NCBI GenBank assembly: GCA_047345645.1
Contig: JBLEFH010000003.1
Origin: JBLEFH01 sp047345645
Lineage (GTDB): Bacteria > Pseudomonadota > Alphaproteobacteria > Rhodobacterales > Rhodobacteraceae
Strand: one strand, 5' to 3'
Length of the DNA stretch: 64,000 nt
The notes under the pieces are model-generated. The model was not told the origin of the DNA. It searched no databases and saw only the letters and a list, made by a program, of their open reading frames with translations. Positions 53,625 through 62,780 of the stretch are shown here, one piece after another; the stretch's first letter is position 1; each line of letters starts with the position of its first letter. A program made the position numbers and the translations under genes.

Positions 53625-54177
53625 AAATCCAACCAGTGAGAAATGATTAAAATAATGTTGATTTTACCATAATCGGGCCTCGCTGTCATATTTTTACGCA
53701 TTTGGGACCGGGGAGGATGGTTTCGCGCCACTCCATTTTGCCGCGTTGGCGGCTGCAGCATAAAGTGTCAGGTGAAAGGGTAAGTATGCGCATTTTTTGA
53801 GCGCTCGCGATGGCCTTCGCGAGCGGACATGAACATGTGTCGGAATTTATGTGTGAATTCTTCACACTAGCGCAGTGGCCCAAAAAGGGCGTTTGAGGGC
53901 GGCTGATCAGGGATGAAACGGTCGCTCTTTTGATCGGGGCGTCGAGACGGCGCCCATGGCGAAACTTACGTATATGTCAAATGCTACACACAAATGCGTG
54001 ATCAAACCCGATTGAGACCATTTGCCGCATAAAACCGACAGAATCACTTTTGAAATCAATCGGTGTCGAATGGAACTGAGAAAGCAGGGGGCGACATAAT
54101 ATTGCGAGAATGGTCTGCGGGTCGTAGCTTTATTCTGCCAAACGGCGAATCTTCGAGACAACCGAAAGGGCTCCACC
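53625..54177. promoter_or_regulatory. Divergent intergenic region before the M20 peptidase gene, with a dyad
   Basis: 553 bases without a recognised gene. It holds a perfect dyad GTGTGAA-TTC-TTCACAC (53851-53867), a possible operator about 310 bases upstream of the M20 gene start. A 117-codon minus-strand frame (53907-54260) overlaps the M20 start and looks spurious. Confidence 0.5.
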
Positions 54178-55497
54178 ATGAACCATCTCCGTAAATTCCG
54201 CGCGGCCGCGAGCACGGCGGCACTTCTCACCGCGTCTGTGGCCGTCGCGCAAGACGACATTCAGCCGATTGAAGCGACGCTGACCGAGCAGGATCAGGCC
54301 ATCATCGCTTGGGTGGATGAAAACCGCGATGCGATCCTCGACGAGTTGAAAACCCATGTCGATATGAACACCGGCACGGACAATGTCGAAGGGATCGACG
54401 CCTATCGCGAGGTGCTTCAGGGCGATTTGCAGGAGCTTGGGTTTGAGACGGAAACGCGCCCTGCTCCCTCCGTTGAAATCCTGACCTGCGAAGGCGGCGA
54501 AATGGCGTTTGCGGACAGCCTGATCGGCACGATCCGGGGCGAGTCCGGAAATCGCATTTTCCTCAACGGGCATATGGACACGGTGTTTTCCGCCGATGAT
54601 GAGTTTCAGACGCTCGAAATCACCGAGGATGGCGTGCTGAAGGGCCCGGGCGTGGGCGACATGAAGGGCGGCATTGTGGTGATGCTGAACGCCATGCGCG
54701 CCGTCGCGGCGCAGGACATGCTGCAAAATGGGCATGTGACGGTCGTGTTCAACTCGGATGAGGAGATCGGCTCGCTTGGCTCTCGCGCGCTCATCGAGGA
54801 GCAGGCCGGAGAGCATGATGTGGGTCTTATTTTCGAATCCGGCGCGAATGACACCATGACCCGCTCGCGCAAGGGCTTGGGACAGGCGCGTCTGAAGATC
54901 ACGGGCCGCGAGTCCCATGCCGGGGCCAACCATCAGGACGGCGTGTCGGCAAATCTCGAACTCGCCCATAAGGTGATCGCGATTGAAGAGCTAACCGATT
55001 ACGAGAAGGCCAGCACGGTCAACACCGGCACCATGTCCGGCGGCGAGAAACGCAACACCGTTCCCGGCTGCGCGGAGGCCTATATCGACATGCGCTACAT
55101 GACGCAGGCGGATGGGGAAGAGCTGAAATCGCAGATCGAGAGCATCGCATCCGAGACGGTAGTGCAGAACGAAGCCCATCCGGATTTTCCCCAGGTGGAA
55201 AGCTGGGTGGTGCTGCACCGCCCCGCCAAGGAGCAGAACGACGCGGTTGATGAGATGCTCGCGACGGTGATGGGTCTCTCGCAGGCTATCGGCGCGCCGG
55301 TCACGGGGACGAATGTATCCGGTGGCGGCACGGACGGCTCGATTGCGCAATCGGTGGGGCTGCCGACGCTCGACAGCCTTGGCCCGGATTCGAGCGGCAT
55401 CCATTCCTCGCGTGAAGAGTCGACGGCGGACTCGCTGATCGCCCGCACCAAACTGGCGGCGATTCTGCTCGCGCGGGAGATTCAGGAAGGCATGTAA
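54178..55497 (+). CDS. Exported M20-family metallopeptidase (glutamate carboxypeptidase-like)
   Basis: A 439-residue zinc peptidase with a signal peptide (MNHLRKFRAAASTAALLTASVAVA). Metal and catalytic motifs of the M20A/CPG2 group are present: NGHMDTVFS (H132, D134), GPGVGDMKGG, the catalytic-base region NSDEEIGSLGSR near 195, and late GTNVSGGGTDGSIAQS and GIHSSREES with a final His ligand. A dimerisation domain (about 215-330) starts GRESHAGANHQDG. Relatives remove C-terminal glutamate from folates or peptides in the periplasm; the substrate is not deducible. A strong terminator follows. Confidence 0.9.
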   Translation: MNHLRKFRAAASTAALLTASVAVAQDDIQPIEATLTEQDQAIIAWVDENRDAILDELKTHVDMNTGTDNVEGIDAYREVLQGDLQELGFETETRPAPSVEILTCEGGEMAFADSLIGTIRGESGNRIFLNGHMDTVFSADDEFQTLEITEDGVLKGPGVGDMKGGIVVMLNAMRAVAAQDMLQNGHVTVVFNSDEEIGSLGSRALIEEQAGEHDVGLIFESGANDTMTRSRKGLGQARLKITGRESHAGANHQDGVSANLELAHKVIAIEELTDYEKASTVNTGTMSGGEKRNTVPGCAEAYIDMRYMTQADGEELKSQIESIASETVVQNEAHPDFPQVESWVVLHRPAKEQNDAVDEMLATVMGLSQAIGAPVTGTNVSGGGTDGSIAQSVGLPTLDSLGPDSSGIHSSREESTADSLIARTKLAAILLAREIQEGM

Positions 55498-55502
55498 TAA
55501 GA

Positions 55503-55536
55503 AACGCGCCGGGTCGATCTGGCCCGGCGCGTTTTT
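55503..55536 (+). terminator. Intrinsic terminator after the M20 peptidase gene
   Basis: An eleven-bp stem (55503-55513 with 55523-55533) is followed by a run of T (55532-55536). Confidence 0.9.
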
Positions 55537-55575
55537 CTTCGTCGAATACCTGCGTTGGCTCGAACGCGAGACGGA

Positions 55576-55983
55576 TCAATACATCACCTGATGCAGCATC
55601 ACCTCAACCGGTCCGTCGCCACGCAGCTTCGCACTCCCGCGCGCGAGGAGCCAGCCATCGGCGCGCTCCAGCCTCGCGACAATCTGCACATTCTCGCCGG
55701 ACGGCACTGCCGGCAGCGACACCTTCACCGCCTTCGCCCCACCCTCACTCTTAAACCGCATCGCCGGCGCGGCGCGGCGGCTTTGTAGCTCGCTTTCCGC
55801 CCCCTCAAAGACAATCACGATCTCTCCTTCCGGGATCGCTTCGCCATTTGCGGAGACAAGCGTGGCGTCAAGAGCGGTCTGTGCGACGGCGCGGTCGGTC
55901 AAGGCAACTCCTGTCGTGAGCGTGAAAATGAGCGCTCCGAGGAGGCTCAGATATTTGCGGCGGGAAATGAGGTTGCGTGTCAT
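55576..55983 (-). CDS. Small Tat-exported protein of unknown function
   Basis: A 135-residue protein with a twin-arginine signal (ISRRKYLSLLGALIFTLTTGVALT) and likely cleavage after VAQ or nearby. The ~100-residue mature part looks like a beta-rich domain (LDATLVSANGEAIPEGEIVIVFEG, then VKVSLPAVPSGENVQIVARLERADGWLLARGSAKLRG), possibly Ig- or transthyretin-like. I do not recognise the family. It lies between the M20 gene and the RTX protease gene. Tat export implies folding, perhaps with a cofactor, before export. Confidence 0.65.
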   Translation of the reverse strand: MTRNLISRRKYLSLLGALIFTLTTGVALTDRAVAQTALDATLVSANGEAIPEGEIVIVFEGAESELQSRRAAPAMRFKSEGGAKAVKVSLPAVPSGENVQIVARLERADGWLLARGSAKLRGDGPVEVMLHQVMY

Positions 55984-56045
55984 GTCGTTGATCCTTCTGA
56001 CAGCGTGCGGAAAGGGTGACGCGCAAGCCGGCGATGATCAAGCCA

Positions 56046-56075
56046 CAAAAAAGTGGGGCGCCCGAGAGCGCCCCA
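56046..56075 (-). terminator. Intrinsic terminator after the RTX protease gene
   Basis: On the minus strand an eight-bp stem (56068-56075 with 56054-56061) precedes a U-run (56046-56051) just past the stop at 56086. Confidence 0.8.
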
Positions 56076-56085
56076 TCTGGGTGTT

Positions 56086-59000
56086 TTAGACAATGATGAA
56101 ATCGTCGTGGTCGATCCGCAGGTTCGCGCGGGTCTGCGCAAACTGGATCGCCTCGATCTCGCCCGAGCCGTCCGCGTCGTAGAACAGCCCGCCATCATTG
56201 GTGTCATAGACGATGCGGCCATCCTCGCTCGTGGCGACGCCAAGGTCATTCGCCTCGAAAGCATCCATGCTGAGGGTGCCAAGCTCGCCCGCTTCGGTGA
56301 AGATCAAATCGTCGAGCAGGATCACATCGTTCTGGTTGGTCCAGAAGCCCTTGATCTCATCGACATTGTTCTCCCCGAGGGCGGTCGAGAAGCGGAAGGA
56401 GTCCGCCCCGCTGCCACCGAACAGCACGTCGTTGCCGAGCCCGCCATCAAGCAGGTCATCGCCCGCCTCACCGCGCAGCTCGTCATCCCCGGCAACACCC
56501 GGCTGAACCGGCTCTGGCGGGAAGTCCACCGACACATTCAGCTCATAGGCCGAGCCCGCCGGGACGACCTCTTCCCAACCGCTGCCACCCGCATCCGGCG
56601 ACCAGCGGCCTTCCAGAATGTAGTAGGTGCCGGTTTCCTCAACGACATAGGTGAGGCTGGAGTCGCGACGGGAGTTGGATCCGGGATCGCTGCCGCCATC
56701 GTCGTTCTGCGCGACTATATTCCCGTCGCTGTCGAGCAAGCGCACCCAGCTGTCATGCACATTCGGGTCGGCGATCCCGTCGATATCGACCGTGATATTC
56801 GTACCCGCAGCCAGATCGACGCTGTAATAGCCGCCCTGCCCGTTGCCGACGGCGTTCACTGTCGTGTGGAGCACGGTCGTCGAGTCGAAGATGTCCGGAT
56901 CCTCCTCCAGCGAGAAGTTGTTCGAAATGTCGAACGCGGTCTCGATGGAGTTGTTGGTCGCGGTTTCATCAAGGGTCGCGTAGCCGCTGCCCAGACCCGG
57001 ACGCGGGATCGGCTCGCCCTGATAGGCATAGTCCCCGAGGATGGTGTCGTTGCCGCCGCGGCCGCGCAGGATGTCATCTCCGCCCTGACCGGTCAGCACA
57101 TTGTCGCGGCCATCACCTATGATCTGGTCATCATAGCCGGTGCCGGACAGGTTCTCGATGGAGATATAAGTGTCGCGCACCGAGGTCGGCGCGTTGAACC
57201 AGAGGAACAGCCCCTCGTCATAGTCGCTGTAATCCGCAGTATCGCTGCCCTCGCCGCCGATGAGCGTGTCGCGCCCGCCGCCGCCTGTCAGCGTGTCATC
57301 GCCATCGCCGCCTTCGAGCGTGTTGGCCTGATCATCGCCGATCAGTTTGTCATCAAAGGACGAACCGACCACATTCTCGAAACCGACGAGAATATCGTGG
57401 CGGATCACGCTGCCGCGCCCGACGATTTGCACCGGGCCATCTGCATCGCCGCCTTCCGCCGTGCCGTTGACGAGGTCAACCATCACGCCGTCCGAGCTGC
57501 CGACATAGCTGACGGTGTCATTGCCGTCGCCGCCGTCGAGATAATCCTGACCCGAGCCGCCAATGATGAGATCGTCGCCGCCCTCACCATAAAGCAAATC
57601 ACCATCGTTCCCGCCGTCGAGAATGTCATCCCCGTCACGGCCGTTGAAGACGTCACCGCCGCCGCGCCCCCAGAAATGGTTGTTCGCCGCGGTGCCAATG
57701 AAGCGGTCAATCCGGTCGTCAGAGCCGATCAGGTTCTCGATGCTGTAGAAGGTGTCGCCCGAGGCCGTGCCGCCGCTCGCCACATTGGTTTCGAGATTGA
57801 CGAGAAGCTGAAACGGGCTTTCACGGCTGTAATCCACCGTGTCCTGACCGTCACCGCCGCGGAAAATGTCGATCCCGGCCTGACCGCTCAGCGTATCGTC
57901 GCCATCGCCGCCGTCGAGAATGTCATTGCCCTGACCGCCCAGAATGGTGTCGTTACCGCCACCGCCATAGAGCGTGTCATTGCCGTCATCGCTTTCCGTC
58001 TGATCTTCGAGATCCGCCACATCAATCGTGTTGTTGATATCGCGGCTGGCCAGCGAGTCGCGCCCGCCAATGATGAGATCATCACCATCCTGCCCGAAAA
58101 TCGTGTCATCACCGGAGCCGCCGTCGAGGGTCTCGCCCTCATCGGTGCCGACAATGATGCTGCTCATCGTGTTGTCGCCGACGCTCGGGGTATCTACATC
58201 GACATTACCGCCCGGCGGGATCGTGGAGTCGACATAGATGATGTTCTCGACATTGGCGATCGCGCCCACGTCGATATCGCGAGACAGGACGAACACCGTG
58301 TCATTGCCGCCATCCTCTTCCTCACGGACAATGTCGTCAGCGGAGTCGATGAAATAAGTATCATCGCCGCCATAGCCTGCCATCCGGTCCGCGCCGCCAC
58401 GGCCATCCAGCACGTTGTCGCCGTCATTCCCGATCAGAACGTCGTCATAGTCGCTGCCGATCCCGGTCTCGATATAATATTCCGTCTCATCGTCATTATG
58501 ACCCGCGAAAATCGAGACATTGTTGCGGTGCCCGTTCACGCTTGAGAACTGGCCAGCGCGCAGATCAAGGATCGTGCCATGGGTCGAACCGGAGAAATCA
58601 ATCGTGTCCTGGCCGCCCGTGTCATGGATGACAAAACCGATATCTTTCTGCATCCCGGTCGAGGTCAGTTCATAGCCATACACCGTCGCGTTGAAACCAT
58701 AGACATCATCGTCGGTATTGAGATCAATCGTCTGATAGGTGCGCGTGCCCTCATCATCGACCGTCGAGAAGAAGCGGCGGATCACGGCCTCAATGTCCGC
58801 CATAAGCGGTGTCGAGGCGGACCAGCGGCTGTCCTCGCCCACATCAATCCCGTCGAAATAGGACATGACGCTGTATTGCTGGCGGTCATAGATCCAGGTC
58901 GCATTGTTCAGATAATTGATCTGCACCCCGCCCGGACCGCTATAGTTATAAAGGCCGGGATGGTTCAGACCGAATTCATGGCCAAATTCGTGAATGTAGC

Positions 59001-59427
59001 TGTCAAAGACATATCCACCAATATCCGTCAGGCTTGGCTCGGTGTCGTGGAATCGCTGCCCTACGCTCACATAACGGTTGCTCGAAAATGCACCGCCATC
59101 GTCTTCCTCGCCAAGCTCGGGACTGACGACCTGCATCCAGTGCAGATCCGGATCATATTCCGCATCATCGACGATCTCGAACTCAAACGGCGTCGTCAGG
59201 GACCAGACTTCCAGCGCACCAATTGCCGCTGCCTTATAGTCGGGGTGATTGTTCAGCTCGGTGACATTGATCACCACCGGCTCGGCGGCGATTTCCGGCG
59301 TGATCGTGCGGAAAAGTGCGCCCACATAATCGAGGAAGGCTTCATAATCTTCGCTCTTGTCAAACGGGTTGTCCGGGGTCTGGTCGTTGACCCACCATTC
59401 GGTATTGGCATCGCTAGAGGTTGGCAT
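56086..59427 (-). CDS. RTX metalloprotease (serralysin/M10-like) with an inserted PPC domain
   Basis: A 1,113-residue secreted protease. The zinc site is HEFGHEFGLNHP (H146, E147, H150, H156), followed by a Met-turn in YSVMSYFDG, as in M10 peptidases. Two groups of calcium-binding GGxGxDxxx repeats follow: a long one (about 325-800, e.g. GGDGDDTLSG) and a short C-terminal one (about 1010-1050). Between them (about 820-935) is a bacterial pre-peptidase C-terminal (PPC) beta-domain. The end DGSGEIEAIQFAQTRANLRIDHDDFIIV resembles the type I secretion signal of serralysins. ATG at 59427 is chosen for its AGGGAG; the frame extends 23 codons further. Likely secreted by the exporter at 32259-35280. 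Confidence 0.92.
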   Translation of the reverse strand: MPTSSDANTEWWVNDQTPDNPFDKSEDYEAFLDYVGALFRTITPEIAAEPVVINVTELNNHPDYKAAAIGALEVWSLTTPFEFEIVDDAEYDPDLHWMQVVSPELGEEDDGGAFSSNRYVSVGQRFHDTEPSLTDIGGYVFDSYIHEFGHEFGLNHPGLYNYSGPGGVQINYLNNATWIYDRQQYSVMSYFDGIDVGEDSRWSASTPLMADIEAVIRRFFSTVDDEGTRTYQTIDLNTDDDVYGFNATVYGYELTSTGMQKDIGFVIHDTGGQDTIDFSGSTHGTILDLRAGQFSSVNGHRNNVSIFAGHNDDETEYYIETGIGSDYDDVLIGNDGDNVLDGRGGADRMAGYGGDDTYFIDSADDIVREEEDGGNDTVFVLSRDIDVGAIANVENIIYVDSTIPPGGNVDVDTPSVGDNTMSSIIVGTDEGETLDGGSGDDTIFGQDGDDLIIGGRDSLASRDINNTIDVADLEDQTESDDGNDTLYGGGGNDTILGGQGNDILDGGDGDDTLSGQAGIDIFRGGDGQDTVDYSRESPFQLLVNLETNVASGGTASGDTFYSIENLIGSDDRIDRFIGTAANNHFWGRGGGDVFNGRDGDDILDGGNDGDLLYGEGGDDLIIGGSGQDYLDGGDGNDTVSYVGSSDGVMVDLVNGTAEGGDADGPVQIVGRGSVIRHDILVGFENVVGSSFDDKLIGDDQANTLEGGDGDDTLTGGGGRDTLIGGEGSDTADYSDYDEGLFLWFNAPTSVRDTYISIENLSGTGYDDQIIGDGRDNVLTGQGGDDILRGRGGNDTILGDYAYQGEPIPRPGLGSGYATLDETATNNSIETAFDISNNFSLEEDPDIFDSTTVLHTTVNAVGNGQGGYYSVDLAAGTNITVDIDGIADPNVHDSWVRLLDSDGNIVAQNDDGGSDPGSNSRRDSSLTYVVEETGTYYILEGRWSPDAGGSGWEEVVPAGSAYELNVSVDFPPEPVQPGVAGDDELRGEAGDDLLDGGLGNDVLFGGSGADSFRFSTALGENNVDEIKGFWTNQNDVILLDDLIFTEAGELGTLSMDAFEANDLGVATSEDGRIVYDTNDGGLFYDADGSGEIEAIQFAQTRANLRIDHDDFIIV

Positions 59428-59620
59428 TTCTAACTCCCTGTGTGTCGATTTCAAATATCTGAAATCGTTATTATTTTGGGTGCAAAAGACCAGCAAGCAA
59501 CGCGGAGGCGTTGCCCGGAAATCTGGTCATTTACCATGTGTTGATGCGTTCAGTTTAGCCGCAACCGCCTTCGATCCCGCAACCCTTTTCGTCAGTTACG
59601 GGACCGGCTTTTTTGTAAAC

Positions 59621-60319
59621 TTATAGATAAACTTGAATCTTATTCGTGTTTGTCTCCGGCCAGCCCTCGCGCTGATAGGCGCTGTGCCAAAACATCCATT
59701 CATGCCAAGAGGATAGCGCGAAGGTTGATGTCATTGCCGCGCGGGTCTCTTCATCCGCATTGTCCGCCAGACGATCCGTCAGCGCGAGCATCCCTTGCAC
59801 CGCAGCATCGAAATCGGCGCTCGCATACGTGTCGATCCACGACCGATAGGGATGGTCCCCCGCGGCCTCCGCATGGATCGCCGCGCCGACGCGCTGATAG
59901 ATCCAGAAACAGGGGAGCAACGCTGTGACTGCAACCGAGAATGGATCGACCGCCGCCGCGCGGATCAGCGCGCTGACATAGTGATCGCAGGCGCGGGACG
60001 GCGGCGTTGCGGCGAAATCCGCCGGCGTGATCCCGTAAAGCGCCATATATTCCGCATGAAGCTGCCGCTCGACCGCAATCGCGCCATTGGCCGATCCCGC
60101 CAGCCGCGCCACGGTCTCCGCATCCGGCGCGCGCGACGCCGCAAGCGTCAGCGCCCGCGCGAAGCCTTCGAGATAATGCGCGTCCTGAATGATGTAGTGC
60201 TGAAAGGTCTCGCGCGGGAGCGTTCCCTCGGCCAATTCGCGGTTAAACGGCATGGTGCGGATCGTATCCTGCAACTCGGCCGTCGCGGCCCAAAGCTCTT
60301 CGGTAAAGCGCATCGTCAT
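59621..60319 (-). CDS. tenA: Aminopyrimidine aminohydrolase / thiaminase II family (TenA)
   Basis: A 232-residue all-helical TenA protein that salvages thiamine breakdown products by releasing HMP. It has FNRELAEGTLPRETFQHYIIQDAHYLEGFARAL near the start and ALLPCFWIYQRVG with the probable nucleophile Cys137, and an expected Glu near the C-terminus. It overlaps thiD by ATGA (60316-60319) and is the last gene of the TPP-controlled operon. Confidence 0.94.
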   Translation of the reverse strand: MTMRFTEELWAATAELQDTIRTMPFNRELAEGTLPRETFQHYIIQDAHYLEGFARALTLAASRAPDAETVARLAGSANGAIAVERQLHAEYMALYGITPADFAATPPSRACDHYVSALIRAAAVDPFSVAVTALLPCFWIYQRVGAAIHAEAAGDHPYRSWIDTYASADFDAAVQGMLALTDRLADNADEETRAAMTSTFALSSWHEWMFWHSAYQREGWPETNTNKIQVYL

Positions 60320-61116
60320 CTCTTTCTCTGAAGGTAAAAATGGTGAACGGGACCGTGGCCCGCGCCCACTTGCAGATCATCCGCCGCGGCAATCGCGCCG
60401 CTGATATAGGCTTTCGCCCGCCGGGTCGCTTCCGGGAGCGCATGGCCACGGCCAAGCTGCGTCGCCAGCGCCGAGGAAAGTGTGCAGCCCGTGCCATGGG
60501 TGTTGCGTGTCTCAGTTCGCGGGGCCATCAGCTGCGTCTCCACCTCGGGCGTGAGTAGCAGATCCGTCGCGTCCGCGTCCGGCAGATGTCCCCCCTTGAT
60601 CAGCACCGCGCCGCAGCCGAGCGAGAGAAGCCGTGCCGCCTGCCCGCGCATCTCCGCCAGAGTCTGGCATTCGGCATCTTGCAGCAAATCCGCCGCCTCC
60701 GGCAGGTTCGGCGTGATGACCGCCGCACGCCGCAAAAGACGCTCGCGCAGCGCGGTCACGGCATCTTCCGCCAGAAGCCGGTCGCCCCCTTTCGCGACCA
60801 TCACCGGGTCAAGAACAATCGGCGCATCCACCCCCTCCAGCGCCTCGGCGACCGCCTCAATCGTCCGCGCATCGCCGAGCATCCCGATCTTGATCGCATG
60901 GATCTCGATATCCGCCCGGATCGCCGCAATCTGCGCCGCAATCATCTCAGGCGAGACCATCTCAACCGCCTGAACGCCGCGCGTATTTTGCGCCGTCAGC
61001 CCGGTGATAACCGCCATCGCATAGCCACCATTGGCAGAAATCGCTTTGATATCAGCCTGGATGCCCGCGCCGCCCGACGGGTCCGACCCCGCAATCGACA
61101 AGATATTCGGAATCAT
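60316..61116 (-). CDS. thiD: Hydroxymethylpyrimidine/phosphomethylpyrimidine kinase
   Basis: A 266-residue ribokinase-fold enzyme that phosphorylates HMP twice to HMP-PP. It starts MIPNILSIAGSDPSGGAGIQADIKA, contains VTGLTAQNTRGVQ, LDPVMVAKGGDRLL and the end motif NTHGTGCTLSSALA, the anion hole and catalytic Asp region of ThiD. The start at 61116 matches the family; an in-frame extension to 61206 overlaps thiE and is not used. It overlaps thiE by four bases and tenA by four. Confidence 0.95.
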   Translation of the reverse strand: MIPNILSIAGSDPSGGAGIQADIKAISANGGYAMAVITGLTAQNTRGVQAVEMVSPEMIAAQIAAIRADIEIHAIKIGMLGDARTIEAVAEALEGVDAPIVLDPVMVAKGGDRLLAEDAVTALRERLLRRAAVITPNLPEAADLLQDAECQTLAEMRGQAARLLSLGCGAVLIKGGHLPDADATDLLLTPEVETQLMAPRTETRNTHGTGCTLSSALATQLGRGHALPEATRRAKAYISGAIAAADDLQVGAGHGPVHHFYLQRKR

Positions 61117-61727
61117 GCGCCGCTCCATTTCTGGACGAATTCGCGCGCGGCTCCTTCGGGGTCGTCGGCGCGCGAAATGGCCGACACGATGGCAATGCCC
61201 GCGCAACCCGCACGCTGCACATCCGGCACATCGGCGGCTCTCAGCCCGCCAATCGCCATCGCGGGCAGCGGCGATTGGCGAACAATCGCGGCCAGCCCAT
61301 CAAACCCAAGCGGCACGGCATGGTCAGGCTTCGACGCCGTCGCGCGGACCGGGCCAACACCTAGGTAATTCACCGCGTCAACCGGCACCGCAGCAAGCTG
61401 CGACTCGGCCTCAATCGACAGCCCAAGCACCGCATCCGGCCCGATCTGCGCCCGGATCGCCGCCGGATCGCCATCCGACTGCCCGATATGGAGCCCGAAC
61501 GCCCCAACCTCGCAAACCAGTGCCGCGCGGTCATTTAAGATCAGCTTCGCGCCAAGCGGCTCTAATCGCGTCCGCACTTCGCGAGCGAGTTCCGCAAAAG
61601 CCTTGTCCTCCAATGTCTTGTGCCGAAGCTGCACCCATCCGGCACCGCCGCGCGCGGCTTTCTCGGCTTGATCTGGAACAGACAGCGGCGCGACCGCATC
61701 GGTGATGAAACAGAGCGGCGGGATCAT
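61113..61727 (-). CDS. thiE: Thiamine-phosphate synthase
   Basis: A 204-residue TIM-barrel enzyme that joins HMP-PP and HET-P to thiamine phosphate. It begins MIPPLCFITDAVAP and has GAGWVQLRHKTLEDKAF, LILNDRAALVCEVGAFGLHIGQSD, YLGVGPVRATASKPDH and AIGGLRAADVPDV, all family blocks with the pyrophosphate-binding residues. A longer in-frame reading from 62252 covers thiM and is rejected. It overlaps thiM by ATGA (61724-61727). Confidence 0.95.
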   Translation of the reverse strand: MIPPLCFITDAVAPLSVPDQAEKAARGGAGWVQLRHKTLEDKAFAELAREVRTRLEPLGAKLILNDRAALVCEVGAFGLHIGQSDGDPAAIRAQIGPDAVLGLSIEAESQLAAVPVDAVNYLGVGPVRATASKPDHAVPLGFDGLAAIVRQSPLPAMAIGGLRAADVPDVQRAGCAGIAIVSAISRADDPEGAAREFVQKWSGA

Positions 61728-62521
61728 GCGAAGGACACCCGCGCCATGCTGTCGAGCCGCTCGCCCGTCATGCTGTAAAGCGCGTCGATGAACGCAACCT
61801 GAAAGCTCGCCGGCCCCTTCGCCGTTTCCGCCGCGACCTCGCCCGCGGCGCCGTAATAAGCCAGCGCCGCGACCGTCGCCTCCAGCGGCGAAGCAGCAGC
61901 CGCGAAAGCCGCGACGATCCCCGTCAGCGAGCAGCCCAGAACCGTGATGCGCGGCATCATCGGATCGCCATTTTCGATGCGATATGCTTGCTTCCCATCC
62001 GTCACGAAATCCACAGGCCCCGTCACCGCGACAACCGCTTTGCTCGCCAAAGCCAGCGCCCGCGCAGCTTCCTCTGCGGCCTCCACACTGTCCGTCGCAT
62101 CCGCGCCGCGCCCCTGACTTTCCGCCGTTTGCGAGAGAGCCAAGATCTCCGATGCATTGCCCCGGATGATCGTCGGGCGGAGCGCCAAAAGCCGCGCGCC
62201 GACCTCTTTGCGAAACGCGGTCGCGCCCACGGCCACCGGATCCAGAACCCACGGAATCTCATTCTCCACCGCCGCCGCCGCCGCGATCTCCATGCACTCC
62301 GCCCATTCCTCATCGAGCGTGCCAATATTGACTGTCAGCGCCGACGCGAGCCCGGCAAATTCCGCCGCCTCCCGCCGTGCATGGGCCATCGCCGGAGACG
62401 CGCCCGCCGCCAGCATGATGTTCGCCATGACATTCATTGCGACATAATTGGTGAGGTTCTGGACCAGCGGCGCGGTCTCGCGCATGGCATTGAGATAATG
62501 TGAGGGTTTGTGCATCAGCAT
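61724..62521 (-). CDS. thiM: Hydroxyethylthiazole kinase
   Basis: A 265-residue ribokinase-fold enzyme that phosphorylates hydroxyethylthiazole for ThiE. It has VQNLTNYVAMNVMANIMLAAGASPAMAHA, TVNIGTLDEEW, WVLDPVAVGATAFR, IIRGNASEI and the end motif VLGCSLTGIVAAFAA, where the usual GTGCxLTS catalytic loop reads LGCSLTG. GGAGGA stands before the ATG. First gene of the operon, 54 bases after the TPP aptamer. Confidence 0.95.
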   Translation of the reverse strand: MLMHKPSHYLNAMRETAPLVQNLTNYVAMNVMANIMLAAGASPAMAHARREAAEFAGLASALTVNIGTLDEEWAECMEIAAAAAVENEIPWVLDPVAVGATAFRKEVGARLLALRPTIIRGNASEILALSQTAESQGRGADATDSVEAAEEAARALALASKAVVAVTGPVDFVTDGKQAYRIENGDPMMPRITVLGCSLTGIVAAFAAAASPLEATVAALAYYGAAGEVAAETAKGPASFQVAFIDALYSMTGERLDSMARVSFA

Positions 62522-62553
62522 CCTCCGCTATGGGGCGAGGTTGCTGAAAAGAC

Positions 62554-62570
62554 GGGGCATGAGGCCGGGT
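62554..62570 (-). promoter_or_regulatory. Riboswitch expression-platform segment complementary to the aptamer
   Basis: Just 3' of the aptamer, ACCCGGCC (62563-62570, minus strand) and ATGCCCC (62554-62560) are perfectly complementary, in the right order, to GGCCGGGT (62627-62634) and GGGGCAT (62643-62649) inside the aptamer. The 15 pairs would unfold the aptamer and form an alternative structure in the absence of TPP. Confidence 0.65.
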
Positions 62571-62575
62571 CCAAG

Positions 62576-62655
62576 ACAACTTCCTACGCCGATATGAGTC
62601 GGTTCAGGTTCGAAGGGTACGTCTCAACCCGGCCCGTGCCGGATGCCCCTGTTGT
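62576..62655 (-). ncRNA. TPP riboswitch (THI element) controlling thiM-thiE-thiD-tenA
   Basis: Read on the minus strand, the leader has the conserved THI-box parts in order: P1 closed by ACAAC/GTTGT, the TTGAGA bulge segment, ACCCTTCGAACCTGA, and CGGCGTAGGAA. These match the pyrimidine- and pyrophosphate-sensing arms of TPP aptamers. It ends 54 bases before the thiM ATG. Control is probably on translation or transcription of the salvage operon, off when TPP is high. Confidence 0.93.
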
Positions 62656-62780
62656 GCGGGCCAATGTAGCGGCAGGGCGGCGCAAGTCAATCGCTGTGCG
62701 CGGCCAAAAAGCCTGCGCGATCAAAAGGGTTAACGGCGGCGCGACACGCGATCCGGTCTCAATTTCAGCGATGAGGGGAA

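Noticed and set aside
56053..58545. An 830-codon plus-strand open frame antisense to the RTX protease
   Set aside because: The minus strand has a zinc site, RTX repeats and a PPC domain; the antisense frame reflects the repetitive GGxGxD codons.
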